A stretch of DNA of 39,691 nt, from assembly GCA_009781635.1 (NCBI GenBank), contig WQXU01000005.1, positions 77,443-117,133 of the forward strand. The letters are read 5' to 3'. The stretch is from Treponema sp. (GTDB lineage Bacteria; Spirochaetota; Spirochaetia; Treponematales; Breznakiellaceae). The notes under the pieces are model-generated. The model was not told the DNA's origin. It did not search any database and saw only the letters and a list, made by a program, of their open reading frames with translations. Below are positions 1-7,683 of this stretch, piece after piece; positions within the stretch are counted from its first letter, which is position 1, and each line of letters opens with the position of its first letter. The translations under genes were made by a program, and so were the position numbers.

Positions 1-1214
1 TCCTCAACGCGCGCATTTACTTTATACAAGTCGCCGTGGATTCTTACTTCTTTTTCGCGGTTGCGGATGCGGCGTCCAAGAGTATTCTCCGCCATAAAAC
101 CGACTATCATAATTGTTGTATTTGGATCCTGTATGTTGTGAATCAGGTGATGCTGTATGCGCCCTGCTTCGCACATTCCGTCTGCAGAAATAATGATAAG
201 AGGTCCGGGGTGATCGTTTAGCGCCTTTGATTCCTGAACGCTGGTTGTAAAATGCAGGCTGTTAAAACCAAAGGGATTTTTATGATGTTTTACAAACGCA
301 TCTTTTATTTCCTGATTATAGCATTCCGGATGCACCTGGAAAATTGTCGTTGCGTTAGTTGCCATCGGCGAATCTACGAATATCGGGACTTCAGGAATTA
401 TGCCCTCATCTACAAGCAGGTGGAAATAGTAAACAAGTTCCTGCGTACGCTCAATGGCAAACGCCGGGATCAGTATTTTTCCTTTTTTTTCTACGGTGTA
501 CCTTGCCATGTCAGCAAGTTTTTTAATTGCGTCATCGGTAGAATCGTGCCTTCTGTTGCCGTATGTGCTCTCAAGGATGATATAGTCCGGGGGTGTTGCA
601 GGAATTGCAGGGTTACGGATGATAGGCTTGCCTTTACGGCCGAGATCTCCTGTAGCAAAGATATTAAGTTCCTCGCCGCCTTTTTTAACTTTTATGTGAG
701 CTATTGCAGAGCCGAGAATATGCCCCGCATCGTGAAATTCAAGGTTTACTCCGTCTCCTATCATCATCGGTCTGTTATACGAAACTCCGATTGTCTGGCT
801 TACGGCTTTTATTGCGTCCTGTTCTGTATAAAGAGGAGTCCAGTCGAATTTCTGCCCTTTTTTCTGGGCCTGGCTCTTTAAGTACTTTGCATCCCGGGCC
901 TGAATGTTTGCAGAATCCATCATTATAAGGCTGGCTATATCTCTTGATGCGGGAGTTGCGTATACATTTCCTTCATAACCGCGTTTTGTTAACAGCGGTA
1001 AAAGACCGCAATGGTCAAGGTGCCCGTGAGTTAAAATGACGCCTTCTATGCGATCTTCTGCGATGCCGAAGTTTCTGTTTTTCTGCTCCGCTTCGGCCCT
1101 GGAACCCTGGAAAGCGCCGCAATCAATCAGATAACTTTGCCCGTCAATCTCAAGCACATGCTTGGAACCTGTGACCTCTTCGGCTGCGCCGAGGGAATAA
1201 AAATTTGCGTTCAT
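1..1214 (-). CDS. beta-CASP metallo-beta-lactamase-fold RNA hydrolase (partial, 3' end outside window)
   Basis: Reading the minus strand from ATG at 1214 gives an open frame of 404 codons that runs off the left edge without a stop. It starts MNANFYSLGAAEEVTGSKH and carries the metal-binding motif HGHLDH (about residues 63-68), then ILGSAIAH, FATGDLGR, DSPMATNAT, SADGMCEAGRIQHHL and VGFMAENTLGRRI. This order is that of the MBL fold followed by a beta-CASP domain and the start of the RNA-specificity (RMBL) motif, as in bacterial CPSF-like ribonucleases. Family members are usually 450-540 residues, so only the C-terminus is missing. The likely role is mRNA processing or decay in the cytoplasm; the exact substrate cannot be read. 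There is no Shine-Dalgarno, and an extended -10 sits 6 nt before the ATG, so the mRNA may be leaderless. Confidence 0.9.
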   Translation of the reverse strand, partial: MNANFYSLGAAEEVTGSKHVLEIDGQSYLIDCGAFQGSRAEAEQKNRNFGIAEDRIEGVILTHGHLDHCGLLPLLTKRGYEGNVYATPASRDIASLIMMDSANIQARDAKYLKSQAQKKGQKFDWTPLYTEQDAIKAVSQTIGVSYNRPMMIGDGVNLEFHDAGHILGSAIAHIKVKKGGEELNIFATGDLGRKGKPIIRNPAIPATPPDYIILESTYGNRRHDSTDDAIKKLADMARYTVEKKGKILIPAFAIERTQELVYYFHLLVDEGIIPEVPIFVDSPMATNATTIFQVHPECYNQEIKDAFVKHHKNPFGFNSLHFTTSVQESKALNDHPGPLIIISADGMCEAGRIQHHLIHNIQDPNTTIMIVGFMAENTLGRRIRNREKEVRIHGDLYKVNARVE

Positions 1215-1220
1215 AAAATA

Positions 1221-1229
1221 ATTATAGCA
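1221..1229 (-). promoter_or_regulatory. extended -10 promoter element (TGCTATAAT) for the beta-CASP gene
   Basis: On the minus strand TGCTATAAT is followed by 6 nt (TATTTT) and then the ATG at 1214. The expected transcription start therefore falls on the start codon. No convincing -35 is visible. The same arrangement precedes the genes at 7684 and 27067. Confidence 0.55.
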
Positions 1230-1352
1230 TCATGTTCCCAAAAAAAGAAATAGGTCAATTATTATTAATGTGTTAAATTAATATGAGGCATAGACATTAG
1301 ATGTAATTTATGATAAACAGGGGATAATTGTTTTTTTAGGAGTGTTCCGGAT

Positions 1353-3545
1353 ATGATAGAAAACTTGTATTGGATAGGTTATGTGGGCGCGGGCGCAGCG
1401 CTTCTTTTTGCATTAATACAAATAATTAAGGTAATTAAATATCCGGAAGGCAGCGAGGATATACAAAGGATTGCAGCTGCGATCCGCGAAGGCGCAAACG
1501 CTTTTATGAAACGTCAATACAGCACTGTTGCTGTATTTCTTGGCATCATGTTTGTAATTTTATCATCGCTTGCATACATACCGCTTCTTATGGGTTACGA
1601 GGAAGGGCTTTTAAATCCATTCACGCCGTTTGCTTTCATTACAGGCGGCACTATTACAGCCCTTTGCGGGGTTGTTGGCATGAAGATTTCTACGCTGGCA
1701 AATTCCCGCACCGCTCATGCCGCTGCAACGCAGGGACTTAACAGGGCGCTTCGGGTATCTTTTGCATCAGGCTCCGTTATGGGTTTTATTGTAAACGGAC
1801 TTGCGGTACTGGAACTTACGATTTGGTTTATGCTCCTAAGATATGTATTTAAGGTAGATGATGCGACAATTGCATATACCATGGTTACTTTCGGAATGGG
1901 CGTTGCTGTTGTGGCTGTTTTTGCCCGTGTCGGCGGCGGTATTTTTACCAAGGCAGCCGATGTCGGCGCAGACCTTGTAGGAAAAGTTGAAGCCGGTATA
2001 CCGGAAGATGATCCAAGGAATCCTGCTGTTATTGCCGATAACGTCGGCGACAATGTCGGGGATGTTGCCGGAATGGGCGCAGACCTTCACGAGTCAAATT
2101 CAAATGCTCTGGTGGCGACCATTGCCATCAGTTTCGGCGCAGGTTACGGCATTGCAGGGTTTATGCTGCCCATAATTGTATCTGTAGTCGGTATTCTTTC
2201 TTCCATTCTGGGTACATTTTTTGTGCGGACTAAGGAAAATCTGGATCAAAAATCGCTTCTTAACTCTCTGCGCGGAGGCGTTTATATCGCCGGAGGCATT
2301 GCGGCTGCCGCTACGCTGCCTCTTATATTGTTTGTAGCACGTAATGCAGGCCCTGAAATGTTTGCAAACCGCTGGGGTATCTACGGCGCAGTTATTATTG
2401 GCATTGTTGCCGGTTTTATAGTCAGTCTTTTTACAGAGTATTATACTTCAGATGCCAGCAAGCCAACGGTTGAACTTGCCGAATCGAGTAAATACGGAAC
2501 CGGGCCATTGATGATTGGCGGTTTGGCTCTTGGCATGAAATCCGCCGCAGGACCTATTGTAACCATATCCGGCGCTGCTTTGCTTAGCTTTATTGTTTCC
2601 GGAGGCTTCAGATATTTTGATGCCGGTCTTATATTGGATTACAATGCGGGGCTTTACGGTATAGGGCTTGCCGCTGTGGCGATGCTCGCTACAAATGCCA
2701 TTATTCTTGCCACCGACGCTTTCGGCCCTGTTGCGGATAACGCAGGCGGCATAGCGCAAATGGCGAATTTGCCGGAAGAAGTGCGCAATCGTACTGACGC
2801 TCTTGATTCACTTGGAAATACAACTGCCGCTACCGGAAAGGGCTTTGCGATTGCTTCCAATGCATTTACCGGCCTTGCGCTTTTAGTATCTTTTGTAAAT
2901 ATCGGGCTTGCGGAACTAAGAAAGGGCTGTAATATATGCACAGAATATTTAAACTGCGCAGAACACTCGCTCAATCTCTCCATTGTTAATCCGCCTGTTC
3001 TGGTTGGCTTTTTTGCAGGTTCGGCTGTGGTATTCCTCTTTGCGGCGCTTTGTATGTCTGCTGTACAGCGTGCAGCGCAGAGCATTGTAGGCGAAGTAAG
3101 GCGGCAGTTTAAGGAAATTGAAGGATTAATGGAAGGTACGGCAAAGGCCGATTATGCGTCATGCGTTGATATTTGTACGCGCGGCGCGTTAAAAGAAATG
3201 ATTGCTCCCGCAATGCTGGTTATTATCGGGCCTATCGCCGCCGGTATCCTGCTGGGTGTTGCAGGCGTAGTCGGTTATCTTGCAGGGATTATCGTTGTAG
3301 GTTTTACCCTTGCTGTATTTATGCTGAACTCCGGCGGAGCCTGGGACAATGCCAAAAAGTATATTGAAAAGGGAAATCTTGGCGGCAAGGGCAGCATTAA
3401 TCACAGGGCAGCGGTTATAGGAGATACAGTAGGCGATCCTCTTAAAGATACTGCAGGGCCCTCATTCAATAATGTTATTACAGTTTCCTGCACAGTCGCA
3501 ATTGTGTTTATTGGCGTAACTCTCGCATTTTCGTTATTTCATTAA
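1353..3545 (+). CDS. hppA: membrane-bound ion-translocating pyrophosphatase (K+-dependent type)
   Basis: A 730-residue polytopic membrane protein that couples pyrophosphate hydrolysis to H+ and/or Na+ export. The family's pyrophosphate/Mg2+ sites are all present: DVGADLVGKVE, DNVGDNVGD (Asp229 onward), DAFGPVADNAGG (around residue 454) and the C-terminal HRAAVIGDTVGDPLKDTAGP. The motif GNTTAATGKG has Ala at residue 492, where K+-independent enzymes carry Lys; in this family Ala marks K+-dependent enzymes, a group that includes Na+ pumps. Which ion is moved cannot be decided from motifs alone. AGGAG at 1338-1342 sits at good spacing before the ATG. It is monocistronic and convergent with the tRNA-Leu unit downstream. 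Length is normal for the family. Confidence 0.97.
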   Translation: MIENLYWIGYVGAGAALLFALIQIIKVIKYPEGSEDIQRIAAAIREGANAFMKRQYSTVAVFLGIMFVILSSLAYIPLLMGYEEGLLNPFTPFAFITGGTITALCGVVGMKISTLANSRTAHAAATQGLNRALRVSFASGSVMGFIVNGLAVLELTIWFMLLRYVFKVDDATIAYTMVTFGMGVAVVAVFARVGGGIFTKAADVGADLVGKVEAGIPEDDPRNPAVIADNVGDNVGDVAGMGADLHESNSNALVATIAISFGAGYGIAGFMLPIIVSVVGILSSILGTFFVRTKENLDQKSLLNSLRGGVYIAGGIAAAATLPLILFVARNAGPEMFANRWGIYGAVIIGIVAGFIVSLFTEYYTSDASKPTVELAESSKYGTGPLMIGGLALGMKSAAGPIVTISGAALLSFIVSGGFRYFDAGLILDYNAGLYGIGLAAVAMLATNAIILATDAFGPVADNAGGIAQMANLPEEVRNRTDALDSLGNTTAATGKGFAIASNAFTGLALLVSFVNIGLAELRKGCNICTEYLNCAEHSLNLSIVNPPVLVGFFAGSAVVFLFAALCMSAVQRAAQSIVGEVRRQFKEIEGLMEGTAKADYASCVDICTRGALKEMIAPAMLVIIGPIAAGILLGVAGVVGYLAGIIVVGFTLAVFMLNSGGAWDNAKKYIEKGNLGGKGSINHRAAVIGDTVGDPLKDTAGPSFNNVITVSCTVAIVFIGVTLAFSLFH

Positions 3546-3550
3546 TCTAA

Positions 3551-3591
3551 AAAAAAAGGTGCTGTCCAAGATTACTTCTCGGACAGCCCCC
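3551..3591 (-). terminator. probable rho-independent terminator ending the tRNA-Leu region (may also serve hppA)
   Basis: A stem of GCTGTCC (3561-3567) and GGACAGC (3581-3587) with a 13-nt loop. On the minus strand the hairpin is followed by ACC and a run of T (complement of the A-run at 3549-3558), which suits termination of minus-strand transcripts from tRNA-Leu. On the plus strand it lies just after hppA but the following T-run is weak. Confidence 0.6.
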
Positions 3592-3645
3592 TTGCTTTTA
3601 TATGAACTGCGGCATTTAATGGTGCTCCCAGCGTGCGGCAAGTAC

Positions 3646-3670
3646 AAAAAAAACACCGCTTGACGCGGTG
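3646..3670 (-). terminator. rho-independent terminator in repeat unit 1
   Basis: Minus strand: CACCGC-GTCAA-GCGGTG followed by eight T. It lies 14 nt beyond the T-arm copy of unit 1, so a transcript entering from tRNA-Leu would end here if it passed the identical terminator in unit 2. Confidence 0.8.
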
Positions 3671-3683
3671 CCTGTATTAGCTG

Positions 3684-3999
3684 TGCCCGGAAGAAGACTC
3701 GAACCCTCCACCCCTCAACATCCTGTCTCGGGGTTCCGGGCCCGCCTTCGGGTGCTGTCGGCGCCATCCATGGCGCCTATTCCTCCCATTCGGTCGGCGC
3801 ACCCTGCGGAAGTTCGAGTCTATTTGTGTAACTGATTGTTTTTTTGTTAGTGAAAATTTTTATTATTACTTAATCAATAACGCACTGTCGGACACCTAAA
3901 GGTGTCCTTGCTTTTATATGAACTGCGGCATTTAATGGTGCTCCCAGCGTGCGGCATGCATAAAAAAAACACCGCTTGACGCGGTGCCTGTATTAGCTG
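3684..3999 (-). mobile_element. tRNA-3'-end-nested element, Leu copy 1 (distal)
   Basis: This is the outer unit of the tandem pair. In minus-strand order it holds the terminator and trailer of the inner unit, an AT-rich spacer, the inverted T-arm copy at 3808-3821 (14 nt, matching the tRNA-Leu T-arm perfectly), a core with GGCGCCAT-GG-ATGGCGCC and an AACAGGATGTT-type hairpin closed by C:G pairs, and the 21-bp copy of the tRNA-Leu 3' end at 3684-3704. It has no coding potential for a recombinase, so it would be non-autonomous. Its duplication with a terminator could also be ordinary segmental duplication. Confidence 0.5.
3962..3986 (-). terminator. rho-independent terminator in repeat unit 2
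   Basis: Minus strand: CACCGC-GTCAA-GCGGTG then eight T. It is the first strong terminator after tRNA-Leu, which predicts a primary transcript of about 325 nt made of the tRNA plus the whole nested element. Confidence 0.8.
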
Positions 4000-4202
4000 T
4001 GCCCGGAAGAAGACTCGAACCCTCCACCCCTCAACATCCTGTTTCGGGGTTCCGGGTCCGCCTTCGGGTGCTGTCGGCGCCATCCATGGCGCCTATTCCT
4101 CCCATTCGGTCGGCGCACCCTACAGAAGTTCGAGTCTATTCGGGTAACTGATTGTTTTTTATTAGTGGAAATTTTTATTGTTATTTAATCAATATATTGA
4201 TC
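4000..4202 (-). mobile_element. tRNA-3'-end-nested element, Leu copy 2 (next to tRNA-Leu)
   Basis: It begins directly after tRNA-Leu. In minus-strand order it holds a 65-nt AT-rich spacer, an inverted copy of the tRNA-Leu T-arm at 4125-4137 (13 of 13), a 104-nt core, and a direct 21-bp copy of the tRNA-Leu 3' end at 4000-4020 (identical to 4203-4223). The core has an outer stem GGGTGC/GCACCC, an inner perfect hairpin GGCGCCAT/ATGGCGCC and a final hairpin with AAC-AGGAT-GTT at its tip. The plan and the final hairpin are shared with the elements after tRNA-Trp and tRNA-Ser(GGA). Confidence 0.6.
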
Positions 4203-4286
4203 TGCCCGGAAGAAGACTCGAACTTCCATACCCTTGCGAGCACTAGTACCTGAAACTAGCGTGTCTACCAATTCCACCATCCGGGC
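4203..4286 (-). tRNA. tRNA-Leu (anticodon CAG)
   Basis: Minus-strand cloverleaf of 84 nt with a 7-bp acceptor stem (GCCCGGA/TCCGGGC), discriminator A, the long variable arm of a class II tRNA, anticodon stem CTAGT/ACTAG with loop TTCAGGT (anticodon CAG), and T-arm loop TTCGAGT. CCA is not encoded. Its last 21 nt are repeated at 4000-4020 and 3684-3704. Confidence 0.97.
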
Positions 4287-4297
4287 TAATAATTGAC

Positions 4298-4326
4298 AGC
4301 TTACAGAAAAATCCAGAATTAATCAA
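4298..4326 (-). promoter_or_regulatory. sigma70-type promoter for tRNA-Leu
   Basis: Minus strand: -35 TTGATT, a 17-bp spacer, and -10 TAAGCT, with the tRNA 5' end 11 nt downstream of the -10. Spacing and distance are typical for a tRNA promoter. Confidence 0.6.
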
Positions 4327-4402
4327 CCGGTCTTTTATCCTAAAGACATCCCCATTTCGTTGCCTTGCTATCTTCAATATTTACCATTAAAATTAATATC
4401 AA

Positions 4403-7216
4403 ATGGTAAAAAAAATACTAATAATATCTCTAAGCGTCCTATTGGCTGTTTTTTTGATATTACTGACAGCCCCGTTTCTTTTTAAGAATCAGATAATGGA
4501 ATTGGCCAAAATAGAGCTGAACGAGATGTTAATGGCAAAGGTTGATTTCAGGGATTTGAAACTGTCTTTTATCCGCAGTTTTCCGAATGCCTATGTGTCT
4601 TTGGAAGGTTTGGAAATAACCGGAATAGGTGATTTTGAAGATGAACTGCTGGTAGCTTTTGAAAGATTCAGCGTGACAGCGGATATAATGAGCGTGATCA
4701 GAATGAAGAATATAGAAGTTAAATCTGTATTGCTTGATCGCGCGCGTATTAACGGGCATATCCTGGAAGACGGAAGAGCGAACTGGGAAATAGTTAAACT
4801 TGATGAGCCTTCAGCGGATCCGCAGGACGGAATTTCCGAAACAGATAAAGATATTCCAGCAGAAGAAACTCCGTTTGCGTTCAGCGCCAGATTGAATAAA
4901 TTTGAAATACGTAAAATGGAAATAACCTTTCGTGATGATGTAAATAAAATGAACGCAGGAATTCAGGAGCTTAACTATATTCTGCGCGGAGATATGACGC
5001 AGGATAATGCAAATTTAAAAATGGAACTTGGGATTGACGGTATAGACTTTTGGCTTGACGGTATCCGCTTGCTCAATAAGGCGAACGTGGGGTTTGTTTC
5101 AGAAATAGCGGCTGACTTGAAAAACATGGGTTTTGTTATCAAAGACAATGTATTCAATTTAAATGACATCGTGCTGAAATTCTTCGGCTCTGTAGAAATG
5201 CATGGCAATGATATTGATATGGATGTAACATTTGCTTCTGAAAAGACCGATTTCAAAAGCCTTCTGTCGCTTGTTCCGGTTATTTATATGAACGATTTTA
5301 AAGATCTTAAAACAACCGGAAGCCTCGCTCTGAACGGTGATGTAAAAGGAACGTTTAACGAAACTGATATACCAAATGTCAATTTAAATCTTATTGTTGA
5401 TAATGCGACATTCAGCTATCCTGATCTTCCCAAATCTGTTGAAAAAATTAACATTGCTGTAAAGGTACATTATGACGGAGTTGAATTTGATCGTACTACG
5501 GTGGATGTAAACAGATTTGACTTTGAAATGGCAGGCAATCCTTTTAATGCAGGGATTAACCTGAAAACACCAGAAAGCGACTTGCAGGTTTCTGCAAGAT
5601 TTGCTGGAAAAATAGATTTTGATTCAGTAGCTGATATCATTCCTCTGGATGATATAACTTTGAATGGTTTGTTGGAATGCGATATTTCACTTGCAGGAAA
5701 ACTTTCTTCACTTGAAAATGAAAGGTATGAGGATTTCCAGGCAGCGGGAAATTTAAAATTAAGCAGATTCAATTTTATAAGCCCTGACTTTCCGCAGGAT
5801 GTAAAAATCACAAGCACACAGCTTAATTTTACGCCGCAAAGGGTTGAGCTTGTTAATTTTGACGCTGTAATCGGCCGCTCGGATATTGCGATGAATGGCT
5901 CGCTTGAAAACTTTATTCCATTTATATTTAAAAACGAAACAGTGAAGGGAATGCTTACGCTAAGATCAAATACAATCGACATAAATGAATTTATGGACTC
6001 AGAGCCTGAAGAGGAAAAAATTGAAAAAACCGATGATGAAACTCAGCTAAGCGTTATTGAAGTTCCTAAAAATATCAATTTTACAATGAATGTAAATATC
6101 GGCAAAATTCTGTTTGATAATCTGGAGATAACAAATACAATTGGTTCGCTGTTGGTAAGAGACGGCAGACTAATAATGCAAAACTTAAGAATGAATCTTT
6201 TGGAAGGCAGCATGACGCTTAACGGTGAATATAACACTCAGGAAATAACGGTTCCGTTTATTGATTTTGATATGAATATAAACCAGTTTGACATAAGTTC
6301 TGCAATCTCATCATTTTCTTTGATTGAGCAAATATTACCGGAACCGCAGAACTATACCGGTAAGGTATCAGCAGCGCTGACTCTGCACAGTGTGCTTGAT
6401 GAGGAACTTTCACCTGTACTGGATACGGTAGCTTCTAAGGGCAGGCTGCAAACGTATAATTTGGAATTGCACAATTCAAAACTTTTTATAACGATGGCGG
6501 AGCTTTTAAGAAATGAAAGGTTGCGTACTCCTGCTCCAGGCAATTTGGATATTGGATATGAAATAAAAGACGGACGCTTGTGGATAGAAAACCCAATAGT
6601 GATGAACTTTCAATCAACCAGAATTGAAGTTAAAGGTGATCAGGGTCTTGATATGACGTTAAATTACAGAGTAGACGCAACCATGCCTGTTTCGGCTGTT
6701 GGAGCCGGCGCAACCAGTATTTTAAGCAGCATACCCGGAGGTTCGAGTGTAAATGAAATTAAACTGACAGGGTTTATACTTGGCGATGCGAAAGATCCGG
6801 ATATAAGTCTTAGCGTAGCCGACATGGCCGGTACAGTTGCCGGAGCAGTAAGAGATCAGGTGACAGAGACTGTAACTGAAAGGGTAAGTGAAGTAAGAAC
6901 TCAGGTTAGTGAAGAAGTAAACCGGCAGATAGATACAATAATGGCCGAAGCCCAAAGGCAATCAAATAATGTCCGCAACAGCGCAGCGCAATCCGCCGAC
7001 AGAGTACGAAGAGAAACAAATGAATCGGCGAATAAATTGATAAGCGATGCTGCAGGAAGAAATGCCATTGAAAGATTAGCCGCCCAGGCTGCAGCAGACA
7101 AACTTCGCAATGAAGGAAATGCAAGCGCTCAAAGACTGGAACAGGAAGGCGACAATCAGGCAAAGGCCATAATGGAAGCAGCTCAGACAAGAGCTGATGA
7201 ACTGCGAAGAAACTGA
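4403..7216 (+). CDS. AsmA-like envelope protein, 937 residues
   Basis: One N-terminal transmembrane helix (about residues 5-28) is followed by a long periplasmic region rich in beta-strand repeats, the pattern of AsmA/TamB-like proteins. The start, with FLFKNQIMELAKIELNEML and later RANWEIVKL, is typical of the AsmA family. These proteins are linked to outer-membrane biogenesis and phospholipid movement; a specific job cannot be assigned here. The last ~110 residues form an Ala/Gln/Arg/Glu-rich amphipathic stretch with spaced heptads, probably a coiled coil, which is unusual for AsmA. The start codon has no Shine-Dalgarno. The stop at 7214-7216 is directly followed by a DUF4160 remnant in another frame. 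Confidence 0.8.
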   Translation: MVKKILIISLSVLLAVFLILLTAPFLFKNQIMELAKIELNEMLMAKVDFRDLKLSFIRSFPNAYVSLEGLEITGIGDFEDELLVAFERFSVTADIMSVIRMKNIEVKSVLLDRARINGHILEDGRANWEIVKLDEPSADPQDGISETDKDIPAEETPFAFSARLNKFEIRKMEITFRDDVNKMNAGIQELNYILRGDMTQDNANLKMELGIDGIDFWLDGIRLLNKANVGFVSEIAADLKNMGFVIKDNVFNLNDIVLKFFGSVEMHGNDIDMDVTFASEKTDFKSLLSLVPVIYMNDFKDLKTTGSLALNGDVKGTFNETDIPNVNLNLIVDNATFSYPDLPKSVEKINIAVKVHYDGVEFDRTTVDVNRFDFEMAGNPFNAGINLKTPESDLQVSARFAGKIDFDSVADIIPLDDITLNGLLECDISLAGKLSSLENERYEDFQAAGNLKLSRFNFISPDFPQDVKITSTQLNFTPQRVELVNFDAVIGRSDIAMNGSLENFIPFIFKNETVKGMLTLRSNTIDINEFMDSEPEEEKIEKTDDETQLSVIEVPKNINFTMNVNIGKILFDNLEITNTIGSLLVRDGRLIMQNLRMNLLEGSMTLNGEYNTQEITVPFIDFDMNINQFDISSAISSFSLIEQILPEPQNYTGKVSAALTLHSVLDEELSPVLDTVASKGRLQTYNLELHNSKLFITMAELLRNERLRTPAPGNLDIGYEIKDGRLWIENPIVMNFQSTRIEVKGDQGLDMTLNYRVDATMPVSAVGAGATSILSSIPGGSSVNEIKLTGFILGDAKDPDISLSVADMAGTVAGAVRDQVTETVTERVSEVRTQVSEEVNRQIDTIMAEAQRQSNNVRNSAAQSADRVRRETNESANKLISDAAGRNAIERLAAQAAADKLRNEGNASAQRLEQEGDNQAKAIMEAAQTRADELRRN

Positions 7217-7363
7217 TTGTTATTTAGCAGCAGTGAATGTATGCCTTCTAAACAGTTCAAGTTAATACAAGCTTGGTTGGTTTTGCATGAAGAAGAATTG
7301 TATGCGGCATGGAATAAAGCTGTGCAAGGCGAACCATTCGATAAAATAGAACCATTAAGGTAG
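7217..7363 (+). pseudogene. truncated DUF4160 gene (C-terminal part only)
   Basis: A frame opens immediately after the asmA-like stop. From ATG at 7241 it encodes 40 residues including QFKLIQAWLVLHEEELYAAW and ending KIEPLR, which resembles the C-terminal end of DUF4160 proteins (usually 80-90 residues). The N-terminal half with the family's HFHA-type motif is absent; only TTG-initiated junk lies upstream. DUF4160 genes normally precede DUF2442 genes, which is the case here (8-bp gap). The simplest reading is a deletion that fused the gene's 5' part away against the asmA-like 3' end. A short expressed peptide cannot be excluded. Confidence 0.65.
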
Positions 7364-7371
7364 GTAAAACT

Positions 7372-7659
7372 ATGTACGAACAAAACGGTATTGTTTATGC
7401 CGATAATCCATCTCCATTAATTACGATCAAGCAAGTATACCCTCAGGATAATTACAAACTGCATTTACGTTTTTCTACTGGTGAAGAAAAGAAAGTAGAT
7501 TTATCTTCGTTTCTCGATGAGAAAGTATTTAAACCATTACAGGATATTAACTTGTTCAAGAGTGTTTATATAGATTATGGTACTGTTGTCTGGCGTAATG
7601 GAACAATAGATATTGCCCCAGAATATTTATATGATATAGGAGTTCCTGTAACAGTTTAA
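7372..7659 (+). CDS. DUF2442 domain protein
   Basis: A 95-residue small protein with the DUF2442 pattern: PLITIKQVYPQDNYKLHLRF, then FSTGEEKKVDLSSFL, and VYIDYGTVVWRNGTIDIAPE near the end. DUF2442 proteins are common partners of DUF4160 and the pair has been discussed as toxin-antitoxin-like or as a small DNA-associated module, without an agreed function. Start ATG at 7372 follows TAGGTAAAAC, a modest ribosome-binding site. It lies 8 bp after the truncated DUF4160 frame, so it is probably an orphaned partner. Confidence 0.85.
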   Translation: MYEQNGIVYADNPSPLITIKQVYPQDNYKLHLRFSTGEEKKVDLSSFLDEKVFKPLQDINLFKSVYIDYGTVVWRNGTIDIAPEYLYDIGVPVTV

Positions 7660-7668
7660 AATATCAAC

Positions 7669-7677
7669 TGTTATAAT
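7669..7677 (+). promoter_or_regulatory. extended -10 promoter element (TGTTATAAT) for the DUF1905 gene
   Basis: TGTTATAAT followed by AACCTC and the ATG at 7684, with no Shine-Dalgarno. The expected transcription start coincides with the start codon. The -35 region has no good match, as is common when the -10 is extended. Confidence 0.55.
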
Positions 7678-7683
7678 AACCTC

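Larger units (their letters stand above)
3591..4194. repeat. two tandem ~290-bp repeat units downstream of tRNA-Leu
   Basis: Unit 1 is 3591-3879 and unit 2 is 3907-4194; corresponding positions are offset by 315-316 bp and match at roughly nine of ten bases by eye. Each unit holds, in minus-strand order, an AT-rich spacer, an inverted copy of the tRNA-Leu T-arm, a GC-rich hairpin core, a 21-bp copy of the tRNA-Leu 3' end, and a rho-independent terminator. The 3546-4202 interval has no gene I can support. The minus-strand frames starting MAPTAPEGG are translations of the repeat core. Confidence 0.9.

Noticed and set aside
252-881. Plus-strand frame of 209 codons
   Set aside because: It is antisense to the beta-CASP gene, which has clear catalytic motifs in the minus-strand frame.
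3534-4083. Two similar minus-strand frames starting MAPTAPEGGPGTP (77 and 69 codons) with a GGGAGGA upstream
   Set aside because: They are translations of the two tandem tRNA-Leu element copies, run through the T-arm copy and terminator hairpin, and their ends diverge. Structure of the RNA explains the sequence better than coding. The GGGAGGA before ATG keeps a short peptide as a remote possibility.
3590-4223. Integron attC-like sites or a CRISPR array in the tRNA-Leu repeats
   Set aside because: Only two long units, no short regular repeats with unique spacers, no attC core-site pattern and no integrase or cas gene in the window.
4293-4321. Plus-strand promoter TTGACA for the AsmA-like gene
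   Set aside because: The -35 is perfect, but at 17-bp spacing the -10 is GAATTA, and the site overlaps the better tRNA-Leu promoter on the other strand.
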